DNA of 64,000 nt from Brevibacillus humidisoli. Lineage in GTDB: Bacteria; Bacillota; Bacilli; Brevibacillales; Brevibacillaceae. The position numbers and the translations under genes are program-made. The notes below the pieces were generated by a model. The model saw nothing but the letters and a program-made list of their open reading frames with translations. It was not told the DNA's origin and did no database searches. Each line of letters opens with the position of its first letter. Position 1 is the stretch's first letter. Below, in pieces: positions 8,170 to 16,820 of the stretch. The stretch spans positions 1,631,970 to 1,695,969 of the forward strand of contig NZ_CP087263.1 of NCBI RefSeq assembly GCF_020923435.1. The letters run 5' to 3'.

Positions 8170-8994
8170 ATGCCGCAGATCAGTTCAGAACAGAAGGCAT
8201 TTTTTGAACAGGAAGGATACTTGATCGTAAAAGGGCTATTTTCTCAACAAGAGATTGATGAGATCAAGGAAGAGTATCGAAAACTGTGGCTAGAGATGGT
8301 GGCGGAGGGTGAAATCGCCCAAGACAAGGCGAGACCGGTGGAAAGCTTGTATCCTCGTCTCAGCAACCACCACCGCGTGAATGACGTTGCCGCTCGCTAC
8401 ATGCTGGACGAGCGGACCCGCGGGGTGGTGGAGCAGTTGATCGGAGAAGAGGCACTGGTGATTCAAACCGTCTACTACTTCAAGGCGCCTGGAGGCAGAG
8501 GGCTTCCTTTGCACCAAGACAACTACGATATCGGCGTGACTCCCGGCACCACGTACACGGCATGGGTCAGTCTGGAGCACTCCACGAAGGAAAACGGAGG
8601 GCTGTTCCTGGTGCCCGGTTCCCATCGCTTTGAACTGGCTGTGCCGGTGCCGATTGAGGGTGATGAGTACCACTTTCCCCACACCATCTCGATCCCGGAC
8701 GGGTACAAGACGATCAGTTTGGAAACAGAGCCCGGCGATGTCGTTTACTTCACCGGCAACACCTATCACGGTTCCCATAAGAATCAGACCCGCCACAGCT
8801 TTCGTCAGTCTTTTGTGACGCACTATGCGGCCAGCAGCGTCGAGCGGATTACCTTAAATCACAATATGCTGGTCAACAGCAAAGGAGAGCGCGTGCGCAG
8901 GCGGCTCAATCCCACTCCCAAGGCAGTGGCGACGCAGGGAGACATTACAACATGGCGCAAGATTTACTTTCCGGAGAAAGGAAAGATCCACTAG
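8170..8994 (+). CDS. Phytanoyl-CoA dioxygenase (PhyH) family oxygenase
   Basis: This 274-residue protein is a non-heme Fe(II)/2-oxoglutarate oxygenase of the PhyH family, many of which hydroxylate, halogenate or cyclise natural-product intermediates. The iron ligands are visible as H115 and D117 in LHQDNYDIG and as H200 in TYHGSHKNQTRHSFRQS, whose downstream arginine fits the 2-oxoglutarate carboxylate role. The LVPGSHRF segment is typical of the family. It starts after a 138-bp gap, so it may head its own transcription unit, and is followed directly by the isomerase-like gene. The substrate is unknown. Confidence 0.88.
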   Translation: MPQISSEQKAFFEQEGYLIVKGLFSQQEIDEIKEEYRKLWLEMVAEGEIAQDKARPVESLYPRLSNHHRVNDVAARYMLDERTRGVVEQLIGEEALVIQTVYYFKAPGGRGLPLHQDNYDIGVTPGTTYTAWVSLEHSTKENGGLFLVPGSHRFELAVPVPIEGDEYHFPHTISIPDGYKTISLETEPGDVVYFTGNTYHGSHKNQTRHSFRQSFVTHYAASSVERITLNHNMLVNSKGERVRRRLNPTPKAVATQGDITTWRKIYFPEKGKIH

Positions 8995-9813
8995 GTGGTG
9001 CGGACGGTACAGAGTCGTTCTGTATCCTGCCACCTGGCTGCGTGGGGTGAGCAGTTCGTCAAAGGGATGGACGAGATCTCGGCACTTGGGTTTACGGCGT
9101 GTGAACTTGGCAGCAGGACGCTGTTCCACTATAAAGAGGAACCAGACAAGTGGCAGGAGCTTTTGGCACAGCACGCTCTGACGGTTTCGGCGGTGTTTGA
9201 GTTTGGCCATTTTGAAAACCGGACCCGCCGTCGGGAGGTGCTCATCCATCACGATCAGCTTGCACGGTTGATGGAGCGAGTAGGTATCCAACTGGTGGTC
9301 TTAAGCTCGGGAACGCTCCGCAAGCGATCTGGACCGACCGTGGATGACCTGCGGCAGATGACGGAGATGGTGATGCAGGTGACCCGCCGTTATGGGGAGC
9401 GGGGAATCCAGGTGGGTATTCATCCGCATATCGGGACAAGCATCTTTACCCGTGAAGAGATTGATTACGTGATGCAGTACGGTCCGGAAGAGATCAGCCT
9501 CGTGCCCGATCTCTGGCACTGTGCCGAAGCTGGTGTAGAAGTGACAACACTGGTGGCCGATTACGCATCACGGATCTCCTGCATCCACCTGCGGGACGCT
9601 AGGACGGCAAGTGGTGGCGACAGCCGCCGCTTGCAAACGGAACCTTGTGATCTGGGCGATGGCGAACTTGATCTGCGAGAATTGTTTCAGGCACTGAGGG
9701 CATATCGTTATGCGGGATGGTTGACGGTTGAGACCGAGAAACCTCGTGTTTCGCCTTATGAGAGTGCGGCTCACAATCTCCGCTACCTTCGGCAGCTTGG
9801 TCAGACCGATTGA
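8995..9813 (+). CDS. Sugar phosphate isomerase/epimerase-like TIM-barrel protein
   Basis: This 272-residue protein belongs to the xylose isomerase-like TIM-barrel (AP endonuclease 2) superfamily, which includes IolE, IolI and hydroxypyruvate isomerase. Family features include GIQVGIHPHIGT, a conserved metal-ligand region LVPDLWHCAEAG, CIHLRDAR, and the C-terminal YAGWLTVETEK. These place likely metal ligands (Glu, Asp, His) at the barrel mouth. The GTG start follows immediately after the stop of the PhyH gene, so the two are co-translated. It probably isomerises or epimerises a sugar or cyclitol intermediate, but the reaction cannot be named. Confidence 0.8.
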   Translation: MVRTVQSRSVSCHLAAWGEQFVKGMDEISALGFTACELGSRTLFHYKEEPDKWQELLAQHALTVSAVFEFGHFENRTRRREVLIHHDQLARLMERVGIQLVVLSSGTLRKRSGPTVDDLRQMTEMVMQVTRRYGERGIQVGIHPHIGTSIFTREEIDYVMQYGPEEISLVPDLWHCAEAGVEVTTLVADYASRISCIHLRDARTASGGDSRRLQTEPCDLGDGELDLRELFQALRAYRYAGWLTVETEKPRVSPYESAAHNLRYLRQLGQTD

Positions 9814-9855
9814 ACCAGCAGGAAAAACGGGGTGATGGGCGTGAGAGGAGCAGGG

Positions 9856-11436
9856 ATGGTTTGTCAGTCAGAACAACTGCGGTTAAGCAAGCTTTATCGA
9901 CGAATGATTACCTCCCTGTGGGAGCTGCTAACCACAGGGCAGGCAGAGTGGGCGGAACAGTACGAAGCGGACGAACTAGCCTACCAGGAGTATCTCGCAT
10001 CAGACGCTTTGCGTCAGCGGGTATGCGGCACAGCACAGCACAGGCAGTCCGGACTCTCCGAGCTTGAGCAGCGCGTCCTGCAATGTCTCTGGCTTGAGAT
10101 GATGGAGCAGCAGGGACCATCTCAGCTTCGCCGCCAGATTGCCGCATGTTGGAGTCAGCTCGTTTACACGATCAGCACCTGTCGGGCCACAATCGGCGAT
10201 CGCTCGCTGACCGAACAGCAGGTATTGTCTGTGCTGGCAGGGGAGCGAGACCAGGCACAGCGGAAAGAGGTCTGGAAAGCATGGATGCGCATGGGAGAAG
10301 AGGTTGCGCCGGAGCTGCTCACCTTAGTCCAACTGCGTAACGAGATGGCACAACATGCCGGTTACGACAACTATCACGACGTAAAACTGGCCACCCAAGA
10401 GCTGGACTGGCGGCAGCTGTCCCAGATGATCCGTACACTTCGAGACGAGTTGGATCCCCTGTATCGACAGGTGAAGGCGGAAGTGGATGCGGAGGTAGCG
10501 CAGCAGTTTCAGATCGCCGTCAGCCAGATCAAGCCCTGGCATTATCAGCATCCGTTTTTCCAGCAGCAGGCGATGGATGTCGTGTTGCCAGAGCTGTCAG
10601 TTGGAGATTCGTTTGAAGAACGGCTAACCGACCTGTTTGCAGGCTATGGTCTCGCGATCGGACCACTGCTCAAGCGCTCCGATGTATACAGTCGCCCCGA
10701 CAAAAGCCCGGCCAGCTTCTCCCTTCACCTCGATCGGGCAGGGGATGTCCGTCTCTCCTGCCATCTGGAACAGGGGGGAGATGGATTGCCGCTGCTGTTG
10801 CATGAGCTGGGGCATGCCGCCTATGAAATCGGCATCGATTCAGATCTGCCCTATGCCCTGCGGCAACCTGGCCATACATTTCTAAGTGAAGCAGTGGCGC
10901 TGTTGTTTGAGCGGTTAGCTTGCGATAGAGAGTGGCTGAGGCGACTTGGCTGTAAACGGCTGCCGGATCAGGAGCGTCTCGACAAATGGAGTCGGCGAAA
11001 CCGGTTGATCAAACTGTACTGGACGATGACGGTCGTGTTGTTTGAGCGGGAGTTGTATACAAATCCCGGACAGCAGTTGAATCAATGCTGGTGGGACTTG
11101 GTCGAAGAGGTACAAGGAGTCCGCCGGCCCGACGAGTGGGATCTCCCGCATTGGGCAGCCAAGGCGCATCTCAGCACACTGCCGGTTTACTATCAGAACT
11201 ACCTGCTTGGGGAGATTGCTGCTGCTCAACTCCTCTCTGCCTTTCAACAAGTCGGAGAGGGATGGCCCAGCAGGGAGGCGTTCCATCGGCTGCAAGCAAC
11301 GCTTTTTTCTCCCGGTGCCTCCAAGCGATGGGATCAGCTTCTCCCGTTATTCTGTGGCGAACCGGTCACGGTCGCCCCGTTGATCGCGCAGGTGGCAGAT
11401 GGGCACAATCTTTCCGCGAGGGACAGATTGGCATGA
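9856..11436 (+). CDS. M3-like oligoendopeptidase
   Basis: This 526-residue protein is a zincin of the M3/M2-like group. The zinc motif HELGH lies at residues 316-320 (LLLHELGHAAYE) and the third ligand is probably Glu345 in LSEAVALLFERLA. The long helical N-terminal part, with GYDNYHDVKL, is typical of oligopeptidases of this clan. No signal peptide is seen, so it should act in the cytoplasm. I prefer the ATG at 9856 because AGAGGAG lies five bases upstream; GTG 9832 is possible. A dedicated peptidase inside a biosynthetic cluster suggests removal of a peptide or aminoacyl protecting group, or self-protection, but this is inference. Confidence 0.85.
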   Translation: MVCQSEQLRLSKLYRRMITSLWELLTTGQAEWAEQYEADELAYQEYLASDALRQRVCGTAQHRQSGLSELEQRVLQCLWLEMMEQQGPSQLRRQIAACWSQLVYTISTCRATIGDRSLTEQQVLSVLAGERDQAQRKEVWKAWMRMGEEVAPELLTLVQLRNEMAQHAGYDNYHDVKLATQELDWRQLSQMIRTLRDELDPLYRQVKAEVDAEVAQQFQIAVSQIKPWHYQHPFFQQQAMDVVLPELSVGDSFEERLTDLFAGYGLAIGPLLKRSDVYSRPDKSPASFSLHLDRAGDVRLSCHLEQGGDGLPLLLHELGHAAYEIGIDSDLPYALRQPGHTFLSEAVALLFERLACDREWLRRLGCKRLPDQERLDKWSRRNRLIKLYWTMTVVLFERELYTNPGQQLNQCWWDLVEEVQGVRRPDEWDLPHWAAKAHLSTLPVYYQNYLLGEIAAAQLLSAFQQVGEGWPSREAFHRLQATLFSPGASKRWDQLLPLFCGEPVTVAPLIAQVADGHNLSARDRLA

Positions 11437-12383
11437 CGATGCCCGAGATGCACGCCCGCTACTTCAACCAACTCGTCTATGACGAGGGAGAACGTAGCGT
11501 GACAAAGCGGAGCACTGATGAACGGAAGCTGACCGATGAAATCTGCTGGTATCTCGATCTTCCTTCCCGCTGCAAATCGTTGATTCCAGCTATCTACGAC
11601 TACTCGCTAGAACCGGGTAATGTTTTTGTCACGATGGAATACATCCCGTGGCCCACGTTGACTGACAGCTACCTGACGGTGGAAGGGAGCAGCCAACTGC
11701 TGGAATGGGAAAAGGTGTTTGAGGATCTGCGCGAGGTCGTGCGCCAGTTTACAGCCTATTCCCGTGAACCGGATATCACTTCCTATGAAACAATGTACAT
11801 GACCAAGACACACCAACGTTTGGGTCAGTTCATCCGTTCCAGTGAGTGGGCCTCGGCGATGTTGGAGAGGGGATTTCAGGAGATAAACGGTCGTCGTCTG
11901 CCGTGTCCCAGCCTCGTCCTGGAGCGGGAGAGAGCTGCCATCGACCGCTTGCTGTACGAGGGGAGGTTTCAGATCATTCACGGCGATTACTGTTTTCCCA
12001 ATATTTTATACGATCACGACAGCCGTTCGATCAAGCTGATCGACCCGCGCGGCAGTTTTGGCGCTCCAGGATTGTTCGGCGACGTTCGTTACGATCTGGC
12101 CAAGATCCGGCACAGTCTGAGTGGTTTTGACAACATTGTGCGCGACCGATTTACAGTAAGTCTTTCCGGGCAGAGCATCGCTCTGTCGCTTGCCGACAAT
12201 CTGGCGCAGCGGGCCCTGCGACAGATGTGGGATCGCTGTTTGGATAAAAGGCTGGCCGAGGTGCGGCTGATCGAGTCGCTGCTGTTTCTCTCCATGCTGC
12301 CGCTGCACAGTGACCGACCGGACAGGCAGATGGCGATGTACGCCTTGGGAACACTGCTTCTGTGCAGCTGTCTATATGACTGA
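11433..12383 (+). CDS. Aminoglycoside phosphotransferase-like kinase
   Basis: This 316-residue protein has the APH/choline kinase fold. The catalytic loop is IIHGDYCFPNILY (H183-G184-D185 and N190), and the metal-binding aspartate is D204 in LIDPRGSFG. VTMEYIP in the N-lobe matches the hinge region. The start is an ATGA overlap with the peptidase gene, with GAGGGA upstream. It is followed by a HAD hydrolase and a nucleotidyltransferase; this kinase, phosphatase and nucleotidyltransferase trio is a familiar combination in capsule and nucleotide-activated-metabolite loci. It probably phosphorylates a sugar, alcohol or amino alcohol before nucleotidyl transfer. Antibiotic self-resistance is the main alternative. 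Confidence 0.82.
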   Translation: MTMPEMHARYFNQLVYDEGERSVTKRSTDERKLTDEICWYLDLPSRCKSLIPAIYDYSLEPGNVFVTMEYIPWPTLTDSYLTVEGSSQLLEWEKVFEDLREVVRQFTAYSREPDITSYETMYMTKTHQRLGQFIRSSEWASAMLERGFQEINGRRLPCPSLVLERERAAIDRLLYEGRFQIIHGDYCFPNILYDHDSRSIKLIDPRGSFGAPGLFGDVRYDLAKIRHSLSGFDNIVRDRFTVSLSGQSIALSLADNLAQRALRQMWDRCLDKRLAEVRLIESLLFLSMLPLHSDRPDRQMAMYALGTLLLCSCLYD

Positions 12384-12399
12384 TCGAAAGGAGAAGGGG

Positions 12400-12759
12400 A
12401 TGCGGATTGTAATCGACTTGGACGGGACGATTTGTCAACTGAAAGGCGCCGGAGATACGTACGAGACACTGGCTCCCGTACCCGGCGCGGTTGAGGCGGT
12501 AAAAAGACTGAAACAGGCAGGGCATGAGATCGTGATCCACACGGCACGCAACATGAAGACACAGCGTGGCAAGGTGACCGACGTGATTGCCAGCGTGGGA
12601 CAGGTTACCCTGGATTGGCTGGACCGCCATGGGGTTCCCTACGATGAAGTGGTTTTTGGCAAGCCATATGGCGATGTGTACATTGACGATCTGGCCATTC
12701 GTTTTTGCGACTGGCAGGAGACGATGGCACAGCTCGCAGAATGGACGAACGAGCGATGA
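12400..12759 (+). CDS. Small HAD-family phosphatase
   Basis: This 119-residue protein is a minimal HAD hydrolase without a cap domain. Motif I is IDLDGTICQ (D6 and D8), motif II is HTARNMKT, and the acidic motif IV is VYIDDLAIRF. Such short forms occur in capsule gene clusters as capsular biosynthesis phosphatases. The ATG at 12400 has AAGGAGAAGG just upstream. Its stop overlaps the start of the nucleotidyltransferase (ATGA), linking the two functionally. It probably dephosphorylates a phosphorylated sugar or alcohol intermediate. Confidence 0.85.
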   Translation: MRIVIDLDGTICQLKGAGDTYETLAPVPGAVEAVKRLKQAGHEIVIHTARNMKTQRGKVTDVIASVGQVTLDWLDRHGVPYDEVVFGKPYGDVYIDDLAIRFCDWQETMAQLAEWTNER

Positions 12760-13532
12760 GAGTGGTTCTTCCGATGGCTGGACTGGGCCGCCGGCTGCAG
12801 CAGGAGGGGGATGTTACGCCTAAGATGCTGCGCCAGATCGCCGGCAGACCGATGCTCCATTGGGCACTTGACAGTTTACAGGGGCAGGTGGATGTGGATC
12901 ATGTGATCTTTGTCTGCCTGAAACAGCATCTGGATCGGTTTCCCCTGGAACAGACGATTCGCCGCTACAGTAGAGATGCCAGAATTATCGCCTTGGATCA
13001 TCCGACACGAGGACAAGCGGAGACGGTCTTGGCTGCCGCGCCCCATGTACCGCTCGATCAACCTTTGATGATTTACAATTGTGACACCTATCTGGAATCG
13101 CGGATCGGCCAAACGCTTGCTCGGCTCTCTGGGCTTGTCGACGGAGTTATCTCCGTCTTTCCTTCTCAGGAGGACTGTTTCAGTTACGTGGAGGTTGACG
13201 ATACGGGGACGGTTACCCGCACCACCGAGAAAGAAGTGGTCTCATCTTACGCCTCGACGGGGCTGTATCACTTTTCACGGGCGCGGTTCTTCTGGGAGGC
13301 GGCGGAAACAGCGATTGCCCAAGGTGAGAGAACGGCTGAAGAGTATTATGTCGCACCGCTTTACAACGATCTGATTGCCCAAGGCAAGCATTTTGTGATC
13401 GACCAAGCGGATTGTTGCTATCCGCTTGGTACTCCAGAGCAGCTAGAGGCATTCCTGCCATACGCCGCTGCGCTCTCAACTCAACAGAGAGGAAGTGGCA
13501 AGGATGAGCGAAGGGGGTGGCGGAAAAGATGA
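12756..13532 (+). CDS. Sugar nucleotidyltransferase-like protein
   Basis: This 258-residue protein has the NTP-transferase Rossmann-like fold. VLPMAGLGRRLQQEG is the nucleotide-binding signature, TPKMLRQIAGRPMLHWALDSL carries the conserved lysine region, and IYNCDTYLES is the metal-binding aspartate motif. It should transfer NMP from an NTP to a phosphorylated metabolite made by the preceding kinase. The start overlaps the HAD gene and the stop overlaps the glycosyltransferase start, so the activated product may be the donor for that enzyme. Base and substrate specificity are not readable. Confidence 0.83.
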   Translation: MRVVLPMAGLGRRLQQEGDVTPKMLRQIAGRPMLHWALDSLQGQVDVDHVIFVCLKQHLDRFPLEQTIRRYSRDARIIALDHPTRGQAETVLAAAPHVPLDQPLMIYNCDTYLESRIGQTLARLSGLVDGVISVFPSQEDCFSYVEVDDTGTVTRTTEKEVVSSYASTGLYHFSRARFFWEAAETAIAQGERTAEEYYVAPLYNDLIAQGKHFVIDQADCCYPLGTPEQLEAFLPYAAALSTQQRGSGKDERRGWRKR

Positions 13533-14728
13533 AAGTTTTCTTTGGACTGAGCGGCGGACTGGGGCCAGTGATGAGATGCCTGTCGATTGCCGAGCAGTTT
13601 CGGCAGGCGGGGGGCGAGGTCTGTTTCAGTATTTACGGTAGGGAGAGCCAGCAGTATTTGGAACAACGGGGATACTCTCAGTTGATCGATGACGATCCGA
13701 CGATGCCCGATCCAAAGAAGACGATTCCCCCGCATTCCGTGTTTTACAACATGGATCATTACTATGCGATGGCCGGGCTGCTTGACGAGCACTTCTTGCA
13801 CAGTTGGGTTGCTCACCGGATCGAGATGATTCAGGAATACCGACCTGATCTGATTATTGCCGATTTTAGCCCACATACGATCATCGCGGCTCGTTTCCTC
13901 AACATCCCGCATGCGGCCATCGTCCAGTCCTGCTACCATCCGAACGGGCAACGGGTGAGCCATTGGGCCGATCAGCCGCGCAACCTGCCTAGGGTGACGC
14001 CGATTATCAATAAAGTGCTGGAGCGGTTTGACCTGCCGCCGATACACAAAATGGAAGAACTGCACTCCGGACAGCTCGATATCGTGCCAAGCTTTCCCGC
14101 ATTTGACCCGATTGATGACAAACTGGTGCGCTACGTCGGTCCGCTGCATCACACGCTGGCAGACGATGAGGACCAACCGCTGCCGGATGATCCATACATA
14201 CTGGTCTATCCCGGCAGGCTGTATGATTTAACCAGCTCACTCGGATTGTCGCTGGTCCAGTCCGTGATCAGTGGATTTGCCGATACGGCGTACCAGGTGC
14301 TGATCGCCGCGGGAGAGAGACCACCGACAGGGATGGATGATCTTCCCGACAATATCTCGTTTATCCCGAACTTCTCTGAGAAGCTGCTTTCTCACTGTGC
14401 GTTATTTATCCATCACGGTGGTCATGGGAGCTGTCTGTCGGCAATCGAGCAGGGAGTTCCGTCGTTGATCATACCGACCAATACAGAACGGGAGTACAAC
14501 GCGCGCAAGATCAGTCAACTGGAGGCAGGGGAGTACATGCTGCCCCATTCGTTTACCGCAGACCATCTGGCCAGGCTGGCCGCTTTCATCATTGAAGATC
14601 ACTATCGCGACAAGGCAAAGGCTTTGCGGAAAGAAATCGCAGGACAGCAGTATGGTGGTGCGCGAGAAGCGTATGTGCTGACCAGTGCCTTGGCGGCAGC
14701 CGCAAACAGTAAGGGGAGACGAACATGA
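13529..14728 (+). CDS. GT1-type (MGT-like) glycosyltransferase
   Basis: This 399-residue GT-B glycosyltransferase resembles the natural-product and macrolide glycosyltransferases. The N-terminal acceptor domain begins VFFGLSGGLGPVMRCLSIA. The C-terminal donor domain carries HHGGHGSCLSAIEQGVP, equivalent to the HxGGxGT donor-binding motif, with Ser instead of Thr, and NARKISQLEAG near the end. The ATG at 13529 overlaps the previous stop and has AAGGGGG upstream. A UDP-glucose supply gene (GalU type) is present in the second arm. It probably glycosylates the cluster product or an intermediate. Confidence 0.83.
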   Translation: MKVFFGLSGGLGPVMRCLSIAEQFRQAGGEVCFSIYGRESQQYLEQRGYSQLIDDDPTMPDPKKTIPPHSVFYNMDHYYAMAGLLDEHFLHSWVAHRIEMIQEYRPDLIIADFSPHTIIAARFLNIPHAAIVQSCYHPNGQRVSHWADQPRNLPRVTPIINKVLERFDLPPIHKMEELHSGQLDIVPSFPAFDPIDDKLVRYVGPLHHTLADDEDQPLPDDPYILVYPGRLYDLTSSLGLSLVQSVISGFADTAYQVLIAAGERPPTGMDDLPDNISFIPNFSEKLLSHCALFIHHGGHGSCLSAIEQGVPSLIIPTNTEREYNARKISQLEAGEYMLPHSFTADHLARLAAFIIEDHYRDKAKALRKEIAGQQYGGAREAYVLTSALAAAANSKGRRT

Positions 14729-15123
14729 TCTACGGTATCGGCGTTGATCTGCAGCATATCGGTCAGATCGGCGAAGCGATCGAGAAGCACGGATCTGCTT
14801 TTCTGGTAAAAATATTTACAGAGGAAGAGGTCGCATACTGTCAGCGGTATCCTCGCACCCATCAACACCTGGCGGCCAGGTGGGCGGCCAAAGAGGCTTT
14901 CTTTAAGGCGCTGGGGGCGGGGATCGGACAAGGTTTTCTGTTTCGCGAGGTGGAGACGAGAAACCATGCAAGCGGCCAACCCTACATCGTCCTTCATGGA
15001 AACGCTCTTGCCCACTGTGACCGGCTAGGACTGCAGACGCATGTCAGTCTCTCGCACTCCGGAGAGTACGCCATGGCTCAAGTGCTCGTAACCATCGGGG
15101 AGCAGTCGGAAAGAAGTTCGTGA
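14725..15123 (+). CDS. acpS: Holo-[acyl-carrier-protein] synthase
   Basis: This 132-residue AcpS-type phosphopantetheinyl transferase converts apo acyl carrier proteins to the holo form using CoA. The signature GIGVDLQHI at the N-terminus and WAAKEAFFKALGAGI are complete, with the Mg-binding Asp and Glu in place, and HVSLSHSGEYAMAQVLV closes the fold. It is the last gene of the first arm, joined to the glycosyltransferase by an ATGA overlap. It could be the housekeeping AcpS, but its position in the cluster suggests that it serves the carrier domains at 18585 and 20209. Confidence 0.9.
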   Translation: MIYGIGVDLQHIGQIGEAIEKHGSAFLVKIFTEEEVAYCQRYPRTHQHLAARWAAKEAFFKALGAGIGQGFLFREVETRNHASGQPYIVLHGNALAHCDRLGLQTHVSLSHSGEYAMAQVLVTIGEQSERSS

Positions 15124-15141
15124 AGATTGGCATCTGTGCTT

Positions 15142-15165
15142 AGCGGGGGCTGTTGGGCCCCCGCT
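15142..15165. terminator. Hairpin terminator between convergent genes
   Basis: A perfect 9-bp G+C-rich stem (AGCGGGGGC at 15142-15150 and GCCCCCGCT at 15157-15165) with a 6-base loop lies between the acpS stop and the end of the minus-strand regulator gene. The T-run is short on both sides, but the position and stem strength fit a bidirectional terminator. Confidence 0.75.
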
Positions 15166-15170
15166 TTCGG

Positions 15171-16082
15171 TTACGATGACAGTTGCAGGTACTGCTGATA
15201 GGCAGGTGCCTCTCTTCGCACACTGTACAGGAAAAGTCGTTCGGTATGAACGTGAGTTCGGATCAGGCCGGCTAGACGCAGTTTGAAAACAGCATCAAAC
15301 GTCGTATCCTTGTCCAACTGCATCGTCTTGCTAAGCTGGGTAAAACTGCAAGGCTTTGTCTGCCCGTCAAGGACCCGCAGGATCTTGAGACAGGTCGTGT
15401 CACGCAAACTGTCCGACAATGCTGCTTCAGTTGTCTGATCGCCCAAGGTTCCTGGCTGGCCCGTACGTCCTGCTGCGTACATACAGAAGGTAACCCCTTG
15501 GAAACAGCAGTAAACACTTATCGGTTGGTAGTGGTACTGCGGGCAGAGGATGACCTGTGTCAGTCCATCTACCGGTTCGAAGCGAAGTCCGTTGGTGACC
15601 TGTTCGATCAGTTCAGGCCCCGGCATCGTCGCCAGCAGTGCCTCCGCCTTTTGCCTGTGCTCTTCCAACTGGGTCAGCACAGTTCGGTCCATTCTGGAGA
15701 AATACTGATCATTCCATAGACGTAGCAGTTCAATCTGTTGGCCAAGGGTCTGGCGCAACTGTTTGGGAAACTTCTTCACGTAAGGCGACAGCTGTGTTGT
15801 GATTTGATCCGCATCCTGTGATTCCAGCCAGTCCAGATAGGCGTCTGCTGTGACCTGTTCTTTCAACAGTTGCTGCCAGATCAGCAGGTAGAGCGGGTCC
15901 CACAGCTTTGGCGGCTTGCTCTCCAGTTTGTCGGCAAATCCATCAGTGAGCTCTTGCCTTGTCGTTTCCACCCAACGATTCCCCAGGTGCAAGAGGGAGT
16001 GGGTCGACTTGTTGAGATAGGCAGACAGACTTTGTACCAACTCAATGGCAGGTGACCAGATCACCTGTACGCTGTAACTCAT
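15171..16082 (-). CDS. ArsR-like winged-helix regulator
   Basis: This 303-residue protein has a C-terminal winged-helix domain (about residues 225-295, from SLRDTTCLKILRVL through the TQLSKTMQLDKDTTFDAVFKL helices to a short wing) of the ArsR type. The N-terminal 200 residues are helical, with no metal-binding Cys cluster, as in larger ArsR-like regulators with a DUF5937-type sensing region. It lies on the opposite strand between the two arms of the cluster, so it could regulate either. The ligand is unknown. A minus-strand gap of about 60 bp separates it from the two small upstream genes. Confidence 0.7.
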   Translation of the reverse strand: MSYSVQVIWSPAIELVQSLSAYLNKSTHSLLHLGNRWVETTRQELTDGFADKLESKPPKLWDPLYLLIWQQLLKEQVTADAYLDWLESQDADQITTQLSPYVKKFPKQLRQTLGQQIELLRLWNDQYFSRMDRTVLTQLEEHRQKAEALLATMPGPELIEQVTNGLRFEPVDGLTQVILCPQYHYQPISVYCCFQGVTFCMYAAGRTGQPGTLGDQTTEAALSDSLRDTTCLKILRVLDGQTKPCSFTQLSKTMQLDKDTTFDAVFKLRLAGLIRTHVHTERLFLYSVRREAPAYQQYLQLSS

Positions 16083-16145
16083 AACACCCCTCCATTTACT
16101 GGAATATTCGCAACAATTAGACTGTAGCGCAGCGACATCACAGGG

Positions 16146-16397
16146 TCAACCTCTTCTTGGCAAGATCCGCAATGCCTCTTCGATCGCTTCCAGGTTCTCG
16201 CTGTATTCGTACGCTCTCATCTCTTGATGGATCACCAGCAGCTCGTCAATCACTCCTTTTAACAGCAGCCGCAGGCGGTCATTCAGCATCTGATCCTGAT
16301 CCTGCTGCAGCGAGAGAGCGGCCGTTTGTTTGGCCCGCCCGGGTTCCGTACGCCTTGCGTACTCTGGCATATCAGGCAGTTGTCCGGTCATGCGCAT
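16146..16397 (-). CDS. Small hypothetical protein
   Basis: This 83-residue protein is not recognised. It is rich in charged residues and Gln, predicted mostly helical (DQMLNDRLRLLLKGVIDELLVIHQEMRAYEYSEN split over two helices), and has no membrane segment. A GGGAGAAGGGGG site precedes the ATG at 16397, with a second in-frame ATG at 16391. It overlaps the upstream small gene by 26 bp on the same strand, so the two are likely a pair acting together. Confidence 0.5.
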   Translation of the reverse strand: MRMTGQLPDMPEYARRTEPGRAKQTAALSLQQDQDQMLNDRLRLLLKGVIDELLVIHQEMRAYEYSENLEAIEEALRILPRRG

Positions 16398-16587
16398 CGC
16401 CCCCTTCTCCCACTTGACGATCCTTTTGCCTGATCAATTCCCATTTGATCTCCTCTGTCAGCGCCTCCACACGCGCTAGTTCCCGCATCAGCGGCCGCAA
16501 TTGCGCATCGAGGGAACGCCATCGCTGCTCTAGTACCCGGTACTGCTGCTCCAATTGCTCAATAGTCAGATTTCCCAGATGACTCAA
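16372..16587 (-). CDS. Small coiled-coil hypothetical protein
   Basis: This protein of 71 residues starts at a TTG (16587) that has a strong AAAGGAGG site nine bases upstream (16597-16604), which is better supported than the longer frame from 16710. The body is a heptad-like helix (TIEQLEQQYRVLEQRWRSL and LMRELARVEALTEEIKWEL), suggesting a coiled coil. No family is recognised. It overlaps the start of the 83-residue gene downstream, and the two may form a complex. Confidence 0.5.
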   Translation of the reverse strand: MSHLGNLTIEQLEQQYRVLEQRWRSLDAQLRPLMRELARVEALTEEIKWELIRQKDRQVGEGGDAHDRTTA

Positions 16588-16820
16588 GGGCTGCTGCCTC
16601 CTTTCATCGTGTTGGTCTGCTGCTACCTTATCAGAGCAAACGATCGGGAAACTCATCCTTTTTTGCGGATCACACAGGGGATAATGCCCGATATTGAGAC
16701 GGTTGGACAAGGGGGCAACAATGGAGCCGGATCTGCTACAAAAAGCCGAGAAGCGGCCTCTCTCAAGCGCTTAGAATAACCGTATCAACGAGCGTCGAAC
16801 AGACTGCCGCACAAAAGGAA

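Noticed and set aside
11085-11432. Longer kinase protein starting at 11085
   Set aside because: The extra residues lie wholly inside the peptidase gene and have no kinase character; ATG 11433 has an ATGA overlap and a ribosome site.
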